Positions 1-6,137 of a stretch of 9,409 bases of DNA are shown here, one piece after another (positions within the stretch are counted from its first letter, which is position 1; each line of letters opens with the position of its first letter). The notes under the pieces are model-generated. The model ran no database searches. It worked only from the letters and a program-made list of their open reading frames with translations, and was not told where the DNA came from. Made by a program: the position numbers and the translations under genes. This DNA is from Oscillospiraceae bacterium (GTDB lineage Bacteria > Bacillota > Clostridia > Oscillospirales > Oscillospiraceae): positions 1-9,409 of the forward strand of contig JAGBGB010000114.1 of NCBI GenBank assembly GCA_017936205.1. The letters run 5' to 3'.

Positions 1-1
1 C

Positions 2-526
2 AGCCTTGCGCAGGTGGATGTGCACTCCTACCTGACAGAGACCGTAGAGGATTATCCCTACAAGCTCATGGAGGACATGGATCTGATCGTCACCACCCTG
101 TCCCATGCGGATTTCGTAGAGGGGCTGCTGACGGAGCGGAAGAGGCTGGCAAAGGTGGCTCTGCGGCTCAGTCCCTACTGCTTGACGGAGATCGCCAAGT
201 TAGAGGCAGGCTGTCGGGTAGGGGTGCTGTGCAGCTCCCTCCGCTTCGGGGAAATGCTGCGTAACACTGCGGAAACCTACGGAAGCCTTTTACAGGTGCT
301 GCCTCCTGAGAGTCTGACTCTGCAGGAGGATCCTCAGAGCTATTTGGAGCAGACGGATGCGGTTTTGCTCCCCGTGGGCTATGAGAAATACTGCAGCCCC
401 AAGCAGTCAGAGCTGTTGGAGGGCTACGGGGGAAGGAAGATCCTCTGCGGCTATGAAATGGACGAGGGCTCCTTCCTGTATTTGCAGGAGCGGATCAAGA
501 AGCTGCGGAAGATCAGAGCTCTGTAA
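2..526 (+). CDS. C-terminal part of a probable GntR-type transcriptional regulator (5' end outside window)
   Basis: The reading frame is open from the left edge to the TAA at 524-526, so the start and any DNA-binding domain lie upstream. The visible 175 or so residues look like a cytoplasmic alpha/beta ligand-sensing region. A hydrophobic strand ending in DLIVTTLSHADFV is followed by a helix, then the LSPYCLTEIAKL segment, then a second strand-helix unit starting at CRVGVLCSS and a further strand TDAVLLPVGYE. From memory, this 'TT..H' pattern and layout resemble the C-terminal halves of a group of clostridial GntR-family regulators, but no helix-turn-helix is visible here. The C-terminus is basic (ERIKKLRKIRAL). 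It lies directly upstream of and co-directional with the glutamate mutase operon, separated by a promoter, so a role in controlling that operon is a reasonable inference. The regulator assignment is tentative. Confidence 0.5.
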   Translation, partial: SLAQVDVHSYLTETVEDYPYKLMEDMDLIVTTLSHADFVEGLLTERKRLAKVALRLSPYCLTEIAKLEAGCRVGVLCSSLRFGEMLRNTAETYGSLLQVLPPESLTLQEDPQSYLEQTDAVLLPVGYEKYCSPKQSELLEGYGGRKILCGYEMDEGSFLYLQERIKKLRKIRAL

Positions 527-546
527 AATGCCCGATATTTTGGGAA

Positions 547-570
547 AAGCCCTTGACAAATGCAGGGCTT
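547..570 (+). repeat. 7-bp perfect inverted repeat overlapping the glm promoter
   Basis: AAGCCCT (547-553) and AGGGCTT (564-570) are perfect inverted repeats separated by 10 bases. They begin 20 bases after the upstream stop codon and cover the start of the -35 box and half of the -35/-10 spacer. The position suits an operator for a repressor. The hairpin could also act as a weak terminator for the upstream gene, since CTTTAT follows, though there is no real T-run. Both readings are inference. Confidence 0.45.
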
Positions 571-581
571 CTTTATACAAT
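553..581 (+). promoter_or_regulatory. Sigma-A-type promoter of the glutamate mutase operon
   Basis: The -35 box TTGACA (553-558) is a perfect consensus. A 17-base spacer leads to TACAAT (576-581), a one-mismatch -10 box. Transcription should start near 588, giving a leader of about 50 bases before glmS. It is the only strong promoter in the 115-base gap and points into the operon. Confidence 0.75.
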
Positions 582-641
582 GTATTAGTCCTTTTAGCAA
601 AAAAGAATTATAACAAATACGAATAACTTAGAGGTGTTATT

Positions 642-1073
642 ATGGACGAAAAGAAAAAGGTATTGGTCATGGGTGTTATCGGCGCCGATGTCCATGCTGT
701 AGGCAACAAGATCCTCTACCATGCTTTTACGGAGGCAGGCTTTGAGGTCGTCAATCTGGGCGTTATGGTCGCTCAGGAGGAGTATATTGCAGCTGCCATC
801 GAGTCTGCAGCAGATGCCATTGTGGTGTCTTCCCTGTACGGACAGGGAGAGCTGGACTGCCGTGGTATGCGTGAAAAGTGCGACGAGGCTGGCTTGAAGG
901 GCATCCCCATGATCGTAGGGGGCAACATCGTCATCGGCAAGCAGAAGTTCGAGGATGTAGAACGCCGCTTTAAGGAAATGGGCTTCGACCGTGCCTTCCC
1001 TCCCGGAACCTCTCCCGAGGCTGCCATTGAAGCTCTCCGTGAGCTCTTACATATGGACGGTGACCGGAAGTGA
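642..1073 (+). CDS. glmS: Glutamate mutase sigma (S) subunit, B12-binding
   Basis: This is the small cobalamin-binding subunit of coenzyme B12-dependent glutamate mutase, which with GlmE converts L-glutamate to L-threo-3-methylaspartate in the cytoplasm. The 143-residue protein is one flavodoxin-like B12-binding domain of usual family length. The base-off/His-on signature D-x-H-x-x-G is present as D16, H18, G21 in [11 protein letters not shown]18 should be the lower cobalt ligand. The later elements SSLYGQGE (around 64-71) and VGGNIVIGK (around 92-100) line the nucleotide-tail pocket in relatives. The sequence closely matches, from memory, the C. tetanomorphum and C. cochlearium proteins. The ATG at 642 has GAGGTG at 631-636. 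It is the first gene of the operon, and its stop overlaps the next start in GTGA. The symbol is also used for glucosamine-6-phosphate synthase, which is unrelated; older names are mutS and mamA. Confidence 0.96.
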   Translation: MDEKKKVLVMGVIGADVHAVGNKILYHAFTEAGFEVVNLGVMVAQEEYIAAAIESAADAIVVSSLYGQGELDCRGMREKCDEAGLKGIPMIVGGNIVIGKQKFEDVERRFKEMGFDRAFPPGTSPEAAIEALRELLHMDGDRK

Positions 1074-2461
1074 AGCCTGTCTTGCTGATTGATTTCGGCA
1101 GTACATATACCAAATTGACTGCGGTGGATGTGGATGCAGAGGAAATTTTAGGTACGGCATCCTCCTACACCACAGTGCAGACAGATATTAATGAGGGCTT
1201 AGAAAATGCCCTGAGACAATTGCAGGAGAAGACCGGGAAGCTGGACTTCGTAAAATCCTATGCCTGCTCCTCCGCCGCAGGTGGGCTGCGGATGGTCACC
1301 AGCGGTCTGGTGCCGGAGCTCACCGGGGAGGCTGCCAAGCTGGCAAGCTTGGGAGCCGGAGCCAAGGTGGTTGGGGTCTATTCCTTCCAGCTCACCGAGG
1401 ACGACTTGGAGGAGATCCAAGGGCTGAAGCCGGACATTTTCCTCTTAGTGGGGGGCACAGACGGGGGCAATACGGAGAATATTCTCTATAATGCACGGAT
1501 GCTTGCCACCATAGAGCCCAAATTCCCCATTGTCATTGCAGGCAACCGCACTGCCGCAAGGGAGTGTGAACGGATCCTTGCAGGCTGGGAGACCCATATT
1601 TGCCCCAATGTGATGCCCAAGTTCGGGGTGCTGAAAATCGAGGAGACCCAGAACAAGATCCGTGAGATCTTCCTGAATCGGATCATTCAGGCAAAGGGAC
1701 TGTCTAAGGCGGCAGACCTGCTTTCTGACATTATGATGCCTACCCCCTCGGCGGTGCTGAAGGCAGTGGAGCTGCTCAGTCAGGGCTGCGAGGATGAGCC
1801 CGGGATCGGGGATCTCATTGCTGTGGATGTGGGCGGTGCCACCACCGATGTGTATTCTGTAGCAGACGGTATGCCGGAGCATATGAACACGGTATACAAG
1901 GGGCTGCCGGAGCCCTTCGCCAAGAGGACGGTGGAGGGGGACATCGGTATGCGTTACAGCGTCCAGGGCATTGTGGATGCCGCAGGCTTGCAGCGGATCA
2001 GCCAAATCTCCCGACTGCCCAAGGATCGGGTCACGGAGCTGGTAGAGGAGCTGAAGGCCCATACGGATCAGCTTCCCAACGGAGACTCCGAGAGGGAGCG
2101 GCTGGACTTCGCCCTTGCCGCTATAGCAGTGGAGGAGGCTGTGACTCGCCACGCAGGAACCATTGAAGAGACCTATACCCTTATGGGGCAGACCTTCGTC
2201 CAGAGCGGAAAGAACCTGACCAAGGTCAGACAGATCGTTGTGACCGGCGGCAGCCTGATCCACACCAAGGAGACGGAAAAAATCGCTGCCTATGCCCTGT
2301 ATTCCCCTGCAAGCCCTGCATCCCTGCGCCCTAAGGAGGCGGATGTTTGGGTAGACCGAAGCTATATTCTTGCAGCTATGGGGCTGCTTTCATCCTACTA
2401 TCCTCAGACAGCTCTGAGAATTATGAAAAAGGAGTTAGAATTCCATGGATATTCAGAATAA
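1070..2461 (+). CDS. glmL: GlmL/MutL, ASKHA-fold ATPase, presumed glutamate mutase reactivase
   Basis: This 463-residue cytoplasmic protein has the actin/Hsp70-like ATPase signatures of the MutL family. These are a phosphate-1 loop DFGSTYTK (8-15), LVGGTDGG (126-133), a phosphate-2 loop VDVGGATTD (252-260), and an adenosine-type motif VTGGSL (391-396). Family members lie between the S and E subunit genes of glutamate mutase. They are thought to release damaged cobalamin from the enzyme at the cost of ATP, by analogy with diol dehydratase reactivases; that role is inference here. The start is GTG at 1070, overlapping the glmS stop by four bases (GTGA), which implies translational coupling, since no strong ribosome binding site precedes it. 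The 3' end overlaps glmE by 17 bases. It should not be confused with the DNA mismatch-repair MutL. Confidence 0.93.
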   Translation: MKPVLLIDFGSTYTKLTAVDVDAEEILGTASSYTTVQTDINEGLENALRQLQEKTGKLDFVKSYACSSAAGGLRMVTSGLVPELTGEAAKLASLGAGAKVVGVYSFQLTEDDLEEIQGLKPDIFLLVGGTDGGNTENILYNARMLATIEPKFPIVIAGNRTAARECERILAGWETHICPNVMPKFGVLKIEETQNKIREIFLNRIIQAKGLSKAADLLSDIMMPTPSAVLKAVELLSQGCEDEPGIGDLIAVDVGGATTDVYSVADGMPEHMNTVYKGLPEPFAKRTVEGDIGMRYSVQGIVDAAGLQRISQISRLPKDRVTELVEELKAHTDQLPNGDSERERLDFALAAIAVEEAVTRHAGTIEETYTLMGQTFVQSGKNLTKVRQIVVTGGSLIHTKETEKIAAYALYSPASPASLRPKEADVWVDRSYILAAMGLLSSYYPQTALRIMKKELEFHGYSE

Positions 2462-3896
2462 ACGCATTCCCGAAGCCGAGTTTGAAGCCCTGCGTAAGGA
2501 GGTTCTGGCACAGTGGCCCACGGGGAAGGATGTGGATCTTGAGGAGGCTGTTGCCTATCATAAGGCCATGCCCGAAAGCCGCAACTTCTCCAAGAAGCTC
2601 TTAGAGGCGAAGAAGGCTCGCCGCACTCTGGTACAGCCCCGTGCAGGTGTTCCTGTAGTAGAGGAGCACATTAAGCTCATGCAGTATCTGGAAGAGCACG
2701 GCGAGGCGGATCTTCTGCCCTCTACCATTGACAGCTACACCCGTCAGAACCGCTACGAGGAGGCGGAGAACGGCATTGCCGAGTCCATCCGTTTAGGCAG
2801 AGCCATGATGAACGGCTTCCCGGCGGTGAACCACGGTGTTGCCAACTGCCGTAAGGTGGTTGAGAGCGTCAATGTGCCCATGCAGGTCCGTCACGGCACT
2901 CCCGATGCCCGTCTGCTGACGGAGATCACCTATGCAGGTGGCTTCACCAGCTACGAGGGCGGCGGCATTTCCTACAATCTGCCCTACTGCAAGAACATTC
3001 CCATGGAGCGTACCATTCGGGATTGGCAGTATGTTGACCGTCTCACCGGTCTGTATGAAGAGCGTGGGGTTTCCATCAACCGTGAGCCCTACGGTCCCCT
3101 GACGGGAACGCTGGTTCCTCCCTGCATCTCCCACGCAGCAGCCATCATTGAGGCACTGCTGGCAGCAGAGCAGGGTGTTAAGAATATTACCGTCGGCTAC
3201 GGTCAGTGCGGCAATCTGGTACAGGACATTGCAGCCATCCGCACCTTGGAGGAGCTGACGGACGAGTACCTGCAGAAGTACGGCTACAGCGATGTACAGG
3301 TCACTACCGTTCTGCATCAGTGGATGGGCGGTTTCCCTGCTGACGAGGCGAAGGCCTTCGGCGTTATTTCCTCCGGAAGCATGATCGCAGCTCTTGCTCA
3401 TGCCACCAAGGTGATCGTAAAGACCCCCCACGAGGCCATCGGCATTCCCACCATGGAAGCCAATGCACAGGGCCTGCGCTGCACCAAGCAGGTGGTCAAC
3501 ATGATGGCAGATCAGATCTTCCGTGCGGATTCTCTGGAAACCGAGAAGGAGATCATCCGTCAGGAGACCCGCTGCATCGTAGACAAGTGCTTCGAGCTGG
3601 GCAATGGGGACATTGCTGTTGGCGTTTGCCGTGGGGTAGAAGCAGGTGTGCTGGATGTTCCCTTCGCTCCCTGCCGTTACAACAAGGGTCAGATGCTGCC
3701 CTGCCGTGACAATGACGGTGCGGTTCGTATTCTGTCCATGGGCAACCTGCCCTTCACCAAGGATTTGAAGGACTTCCACAATGCCAAGATCGAAGAGCGT
3801 GCTCAAGCCGAGAATCGGAAGGCTTCCTTCCAGATGGTCATTGACGATGTCTATGCCATCGGCAAGGGCAGACTGGTTGGCAGACCCAAGTATTAA
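2445..3896 (+). CDS. glmE: Glutamate mutase epsilon (E) subunit, catalytic
   Basis: This is the large catalytic subunit of glutamate mutase, a TIM barrel that binds glutamate and meets the adenosylcobalamin carried by GlmS at the dimer interface. The protein is 483 residues, as in C. cochlearium. Residues known from that enzyme are conserved at identical numbers: the substrate-binding arginines R66 (in QPRAG), R100 (in YTRQNRY) and R149 (in VRHGTPD), plus E171, Y177 and Y181 (in [11 protein letters not shown]). Further hallmarks are [32 protein letters not shown] and the C-terminal [18 protein letters not shown] at 2445 is chosen because it matches the family N-terminus and has GGAG at 2431-2434 inside glmL. 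The gene overlaps glmL by 17 bases, so the two are probably translationally coupled. Nothing suggests loss of activity. Confidence 0.97.
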   Translation: MDIQNKRIPEAEFEALRKEVLAQWPTGKDVDLEEAVAYHKAMPESRNFSKKLLEAKKARRTLVQPRAGVPVVEEHIKLMQYLEEHGEADLLPSTIDSYTRQNRYEEAENGIAESIRLGRAMMNGFPAVNHGVANCRKVVESVNVPMQVRHGTPDARLLTEITYAGGFTSYEGGGISYNLPYCKNIPMERTIRDWQYVDRLTGLYEERGVSINREPYGPLTGTLVPPCISHAAAIIEALLAAEQGVKNITVGYGQCGNLVQDIAAIRTLEELTDEYLQKYGYSDVQVTTVLHQWMGGFPADEAKAFGVISSGSMIAALAHATKVIVKTPHEAIGIPTMEANAQGLRCTKQVVNMMADQIFRADSLETEKEIIRQETRCIVDKCFELGNGDIAVGVCRGVEAGVLDVPFAPCRYNKGQMLPCRDNDGAVRILSMGNLPFTKDLKDFHNAKIEERAQAENRKASFQMVIDDVYAIGKGRLVGRPKY

Positions 3897-3913
3897 TAGG
3901 AGGATTCAGGACT

Positions 3914-5164
3914 ATGAAGATTATTGATGTGATTTGCTCCGGTGGCAGAACCGGGTTCTATTTTGACGATCAGCGTGCCATTAAGCAGGGTGCGGGACAT
4001 GACGGCACCTTCTATGTAGGCGCACCCGTAACTGACGGCTTCCGTGCTGTCCGTCAGGCAGGCGAGTCCATTTCCGTTATGCTGGTGTTAGAGGATGGAC
4101 AGATCGCCTACGGCGACTGTGCTGCGGTGCAGTATTCCGGTGCAGGCGGCAGAGATCCCCTGTTCTTAGCAGAGGATTTCATTCCCGTGATCGAGAAGTA
4201 CATTAAGCCCCAGTTGGTGGGCAAGGAAGCAAAGGACTTCCGTGGTCTGTGCGCCATGATGGAAGCCATCGAGGTGGAGGGGAAGCGGCTCCATACCGCC
4301 ATCCGCTACGGTGTCTCCCAAGCCATTCTGGATGCGGTTGCTAAGGCACAGGGCAAGCTCATGTGTGAGGTGGTTGCCGAGGAATACGGCTGTGAGGTTT
4401 CCGAGACTCCCATTCCCATTTTCACCCAGTCCGGCGATGACCGTTACGACAACGCCGACAAGATGATCATTAAGGGCGCACAGGTCCTGCCTCACGCTCT
4501 GATCAACAACATTGACAGCAAGCTGGGCCGCAAGGGCGAGAAGTTGGCCGAGTATGTGGCATGGCTCCGTGACCGTATTCTCAAGTACCGCAGCGACGAG
4601 AGCTATGCTCCCGTTATGCACATGGATGTATACGGCACCATCGGTGCTGCCTTCGGCAACAACAACTACAAGGAAATGGCGGATTACATCGAGGAGCTGG
4701 GCAAGATCGCAAAGCCCTTCAAGCTCCGCATCGAGGGCCCCATGGACTGCGACTGTGACCGTGAGACCCAGATGATCGCCTTGGCAGGTCTGACCAAGGA
4801 GCTGGACGACCGTGGCTGTGATGTAGAGCTGGTTGCCGACGAGTGGTGCAACACCCTGGAGGACATTAAGCTCTTCGCCGACAACAAGGCAGGTCACATG
4901 GTTCAGATCAAGACCCCTGACTTAGGCGGCATCAACAACACCATCGAGGCAGTTCTGTACTGCAAGGAGAAGGGCATCGGCGCCTATCAGGGCGGCACCT
5001 GCAACGAGACCGACCGCTCTGCACAGGTCTGTGTCCACTGCGCTATGGCGACTCAGCCTGCACAGATCCTTGCCAAGCCCGGCATGGGCGTAGACGAGGG
5101 CTACATGATCGTCTATAACGAAATGAACCGCATCATGGCTGTCCGCAAGGCAAGAAAGAAGTAA
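3914..5164 (+). CDS. mal: Methylaspartate ammonia-lyase
   Basis: Methylaspartate ammonia-lyase removes ammonia from L-threo-3-methylaspartate to give mesaconate, the step after glutamate mutase in glutamate fermentation. The 416-residue protein belongs to the enolase superfamily and is near the usual 413. The two catalytic bases known from the C. tetanomorphum enzyme are present: H194 (in VLPHALINN) and the lysine of QIKTPDLGG, here K333, shifted by two residues. The Mg2+ ligands are D238 (HMDVYGT), E274 (LRIEGP) and D309 (VADEW). The N-terminal GFYFDDQRAIKQGAGHDG and the segment AAVQYSGAGGRDP are family hallmarks. ATG at 3914 has a strong GGAGG at 3899-3903, 17 bases after the glmE stop. It is the last gene of the operon and is followed by an intrinsic terminator. 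No genes for mesaconate hydration or citramalate cleavage follow. Confidence 0.97.
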   Translation: MKIIDVICSGGRTGFYFDDQRAIKQGAGHDGTFYVGAPVTDGFRAVRQAGESISVMLVLEDGQIAYGDCAAVQYSGAGGRDPLFLAEDFIPVIEKYIKPQLVGKEAKDFRGLCAMMEAIEVEGKRLHTAIRYGVSQAILDAVAKAQGKLMCEVVAEEYGCEVSETPIPIFTQSGDDRYDNADKMIIKGAQVLPHALINNIDSKLGRKGEKLAEYVAWLRDRILKYRSDESYAPVMHMDVYGTIGAAFGNNNYKEMADYIEELGKIAKPFKLRIEGPMDCDCDRETQMIALAGLTKELDDRGCDVELVADEWCNTLEDIKLFADNKAGHMVQIKTPDLGGINNTIEAVLYCKEKGIGAYQGGTCNETDRSAQVCVHCAMATQPAQILAKPGMGVDEGYMIVYNEMNRIMAVRKARKK

Positions 5165-5175
5165 GATAAGATAGA

Positions 5176-5213
5176 GGGCTCTGCACCGAGAAAAAAGGTG
5201 CGGAGCCCTTTTT
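5176..5213 (+). terminator. Rho-independent terminator of the glmS-glmL-glmE-mal operon
   Basis: A 12-bp stem, GGGCTCTGCACC (5176-5187) with GGTGCGGAGCCC (5197-5208), contains a single T-G wobble. The loop is nine bases and A-rich, and TTTTT (5209-5213) follows. It starts 12 bases after the mal stop and should end the operon transcript efficiently. Confidence 0.95.
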
Positions 5214-5238
5214 GCGTGGATCCGAGGAACAGAAAATT

Positions 5239-5478
5239 CCGATCTATCGCTCCCTTCGGTCGAGTGGAAAGTTGAAAGTTGAAAGTGGAAAGTTGTCGGT
5301 ATCCCCTGCGGGGATGATATTTAAAAATTAAAACTATTTACTATAGTTTTTTCGGGAATATGGGTAGTTTTTATAAGAAAAACAAACATATCAAGAACAG
5401 ATTTACAAATAGGATAACTTTCAACTTTCCACTTTCAACTTTCAACTCGATTTGTCGCTCAACAGAGCGACAAATCGG
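5239..5478. repeat. 240-bp inverted-repeat element with TKGAAAG tandem units, possibly MITE-like
   Basis: The left arm (about 5239-5295) reads CCGAT, then a TCGCTC core, TCGAG, and tandem 7-bp units TGGAAAG/TTGAAAG. The right arm (about 5416-5478) carries the same elements in inverted order, ending ATCGG. The arms enclose about 120 AT-rich bases with no supportable gene, including a small ATCCCC/GGGGAT hairpin (5301-5315). The outermost right portion is itself a perfect 13-bp hairpin (5448-5460 with 5465-5477, four-base loop). AAATT directly abuts both ends (5234-5238 and 5479-5483) and could be a target duplication, but it can also be read as an imperfect continuation of the inverted repeat. 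It may be an interspersed non-coding repeat; a transposon origin is not proven. Confidence 0.6.
5448..5477. repeat. Perfect 13-bp hairpin at the right end of the inverted-repeat element
   Basis: CGATTTGTCGCTC (5448-5460) pairs perfectly with GAGCGACAAATCG (5465-5477) around the loop AACA. No T-run follows on the + strand, so it is not a classical terminator. It ends 26 bases before the -35 box of the T-box promoter. The corresponding left-arm segment has diverged and cannot form the same stem. Confidence 0.75.
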
Positions 5479-5503
5479 AAATTGTGGTTGTTGGAACTTT
5501 GGC

Positions 5504-5532
5504 TTGACAAAGGGCTTGTGGGGGGATATAAT
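5504..5532 (+). promoter_or_regulatory. Perfect-consensus sigma-A promoter for the T-box/trpB transcript
   Basis: TTGACA (5504-5509) and TATAAT (5527-5532) are both exact consensus boxes, separated by the optimal 17 bases. Transcription should start near 5539-5540, just ahead of the T-box Stem I. Such a strong constitutive promoter is typical of genes controlled afterwards by transcript termination. Confidence 0.92.
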
Positions 5533-5539
5533 ACGGATA

Positions 5540-5826
5540 GAAACCGTTGAGGCGGGAGTAAAGGCGGTCGTGCACTTACAGAGAGCTCGGGGGGCTGGGA
5601 GCCGGGCAGGACGCAGATCGTTAAATGGGCCGCTGAGGGTGGGAGGAAATGTTTTTTTCGGAAAAGCAGAGTATTTCCCAACGTGTGGGCATACGTCAGT
5701 TGCCCAGGGTCTGTTTGGACTCGGAAAAGTGCGTTGCTGTGTTGGCAACGAAGCAAGGTGGCACCGCGGATCGCTTGTATTCGTCCTTGACAGAAGCAAT
5801 GGCTCTGTCCGGGACGCTGTTTTTTT
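5540..5826 (+). promoter_or_regulatory. T-box leader riboswitch, probably tRNA-Trp-specific
   Basis: The T-box core AAGGTGGCACCGCG (5755-5768) is followed by CGTCC (5782-5786), as in classical T-boxes. Stem I can be drawn. An AGTA S-turn segment (5557-5560) lies in the specifier loop, the helix GCGGTC (5564-5569) pairs with GGCCGC (5628-5633), and the distal AGAGAG and GGCTGGGAGCC elements lie between. The 3' side of the loop holds TGA-GGG-TGG; TGG at 5640-5642 is a suitable Trp specifier, although neighbouring triplets cannot be excluded by eye. The tRNA-acceptor bulge reads TGGC, so its variable C would pair with a discriminator G, as in bacterial tRNA-Trp. Downstream stems GGAAAT/ATTTCC (5645-5678) and TGGGC/GCCCA (5686-5706) follow. 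Uncharged tRNA should favour the antiterminator and expression of trpB. Confidence 0.9.
5782..5826 (+). terminator. Intrinsic terminator of the T-box leader
   Basis: CGTCCTTGACAGA (5782-5794) pairs with TCTGTCCGGGACG (5804-5816), with one mismatch and one wobble, around a nine-base loop. A run of seven T (5820-5826) follows. Its 5' arm contains the CGTCC that the T-box antiterminator uses, so the two structures are mutually exclusive, as expected for the family. Confidence 0.88.
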
Positions 5827-5839
5827 ATACAGAGCCGTA

Positions 5840-5849
5840 ATCACAGGGG
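5840..5849 (+). repeat. Left copy of 10-bp direct repeat (putative target-site duplication)
   Basis: ATCACAGGGG lies immediately outside the left terminal inverted repeat of the MITE-like element and is identical to 6090-6099. Confidence 0.8.
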
Positions 5850-6089
5850 CAATGCCATCAACTTAAGCTTGAAATGAAGCAAAGAACATTGCTTCAATTT
5901 TGCGTGGCAGTTCGAAAATAGCACAGGATGTAGGGACGAAGCCGTGTCTTCGCCCGAAAAGGGAACGAAATGTAGTATCTACCGTCGAATTGGGATCCGG
6001 TTCGTAAGGATACTGCCGCGGGCGAAGACACAGCTTCGCCCCTACAGGTCCGCGTTATTTTGATCGCTTTCCTTGAGTTGATGACATTG
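5850..6089. mobile_element. 240-bp MITE-like insertion in the trpB leader
   Basis: The ends are inverted repeats: CAATGCCATCAACTTAAG (5850-5867) and, at 6072-6089, a segment whose reverse complement matches it at 16 of 18 positions. Identical 10-bp direct repeats (5840-5849 and 6090-6099) abut both ends exactly, as expected for a target duplication made on insertion. No transposase is encoded, so it would be a non-autonomous element. From memory, the CATCAACTTAAG core and a duplication of about 10-12 bp recall the IS231 branch of the IS4 family; this needs a database check. Inside are an 8-bp hairpin TGAAGCAA/TTGCTTCA (5875-5896, then ATTTT) and a nested 28-bp inverted-repeat pair. It separates the T-box terminator from trpB by 240 bases. 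Confidence 0.78.
5929..6046. repeat. Nested 118-bp inverted-repeat unit with 28-bp arms
   Basis: The left arm (5929-5956, beginning TGTAGGGACGAAGCC) and the reverse complement of the right arm (6019-6046) agree at 26 of 28 positions, separated by 62 bases. No clear direct repeat flanks it, so it may be either the central hairpin of the surrounding element or an older repeat inserted into it. From memory, GTAGGGGCGAAG-type repeats are common in intergenic regions of gut Clostridia. No coding capacity is seen. Confidence 0.72.
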
Positions 6090-6099
6090 ATCACAGGGG
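6090..6099 (+). repeat. Right copy of 10-bp direct repeat (putative target-site duplication)
   Basis: ATCACAGGGG lies immediately outside the right terminal inverted repeat and is identical to 5840-5849. Beyond it, GGGGAC (6097-6102) and GTCCCC (6110-6115) could form a small hairpin ending 10 bases before the trpB ribosome binding site. Confidence 0.8.
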
Positions 6100-6137
6100 G
6101 ACTGTATCCGTCCCCACAGGAAAACGGAGGTAAAATT

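Noticed and set aside
527..641. A cobalamin riboswitch ahead of the B12-dependent glutamate mutase genes
   Set aside because: The gap is only 115 bases and already holds the promoter; no B12-box-like sequence or room for the fold exists.
1445..2263. A 272-codon minus-strand open frame opposite glmL
   Set aside because: It is an antisense shadow rich in H, L and G, with no supporting signals.
2793..3806. A 337-codon minus-strand open frame opposite glmE
   Set aside because: It is antisense to a strongly conserved gene with all catalytic residues in place, and has no ribosome binding site or recognisable motif.
5265..5295. Tandem TKGAAAG heptamers as a CRISPR or minisatellite array
   Set aside because: The units are adjacent 7-mers without spacers, there are only about four per arm, and they recur inverted at 5417-5447, which fits inverted-repeat arms.
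5360..5866. A 168-codon + strand open frame across the trpB leader
   Set aside because: It runs through the inverted-repeat element, the promoter, the T-box and its terminator; the translation is low in complexity, has no ribosome binding site and shows no family features.
6060..6137. An upstream start for trpB at 6060, adding 26 residues
   Set aside because: The extension lies mostly in the inserted element, does not match the TrpB N-terminus and lacks the GGAGG that precedes 6138.
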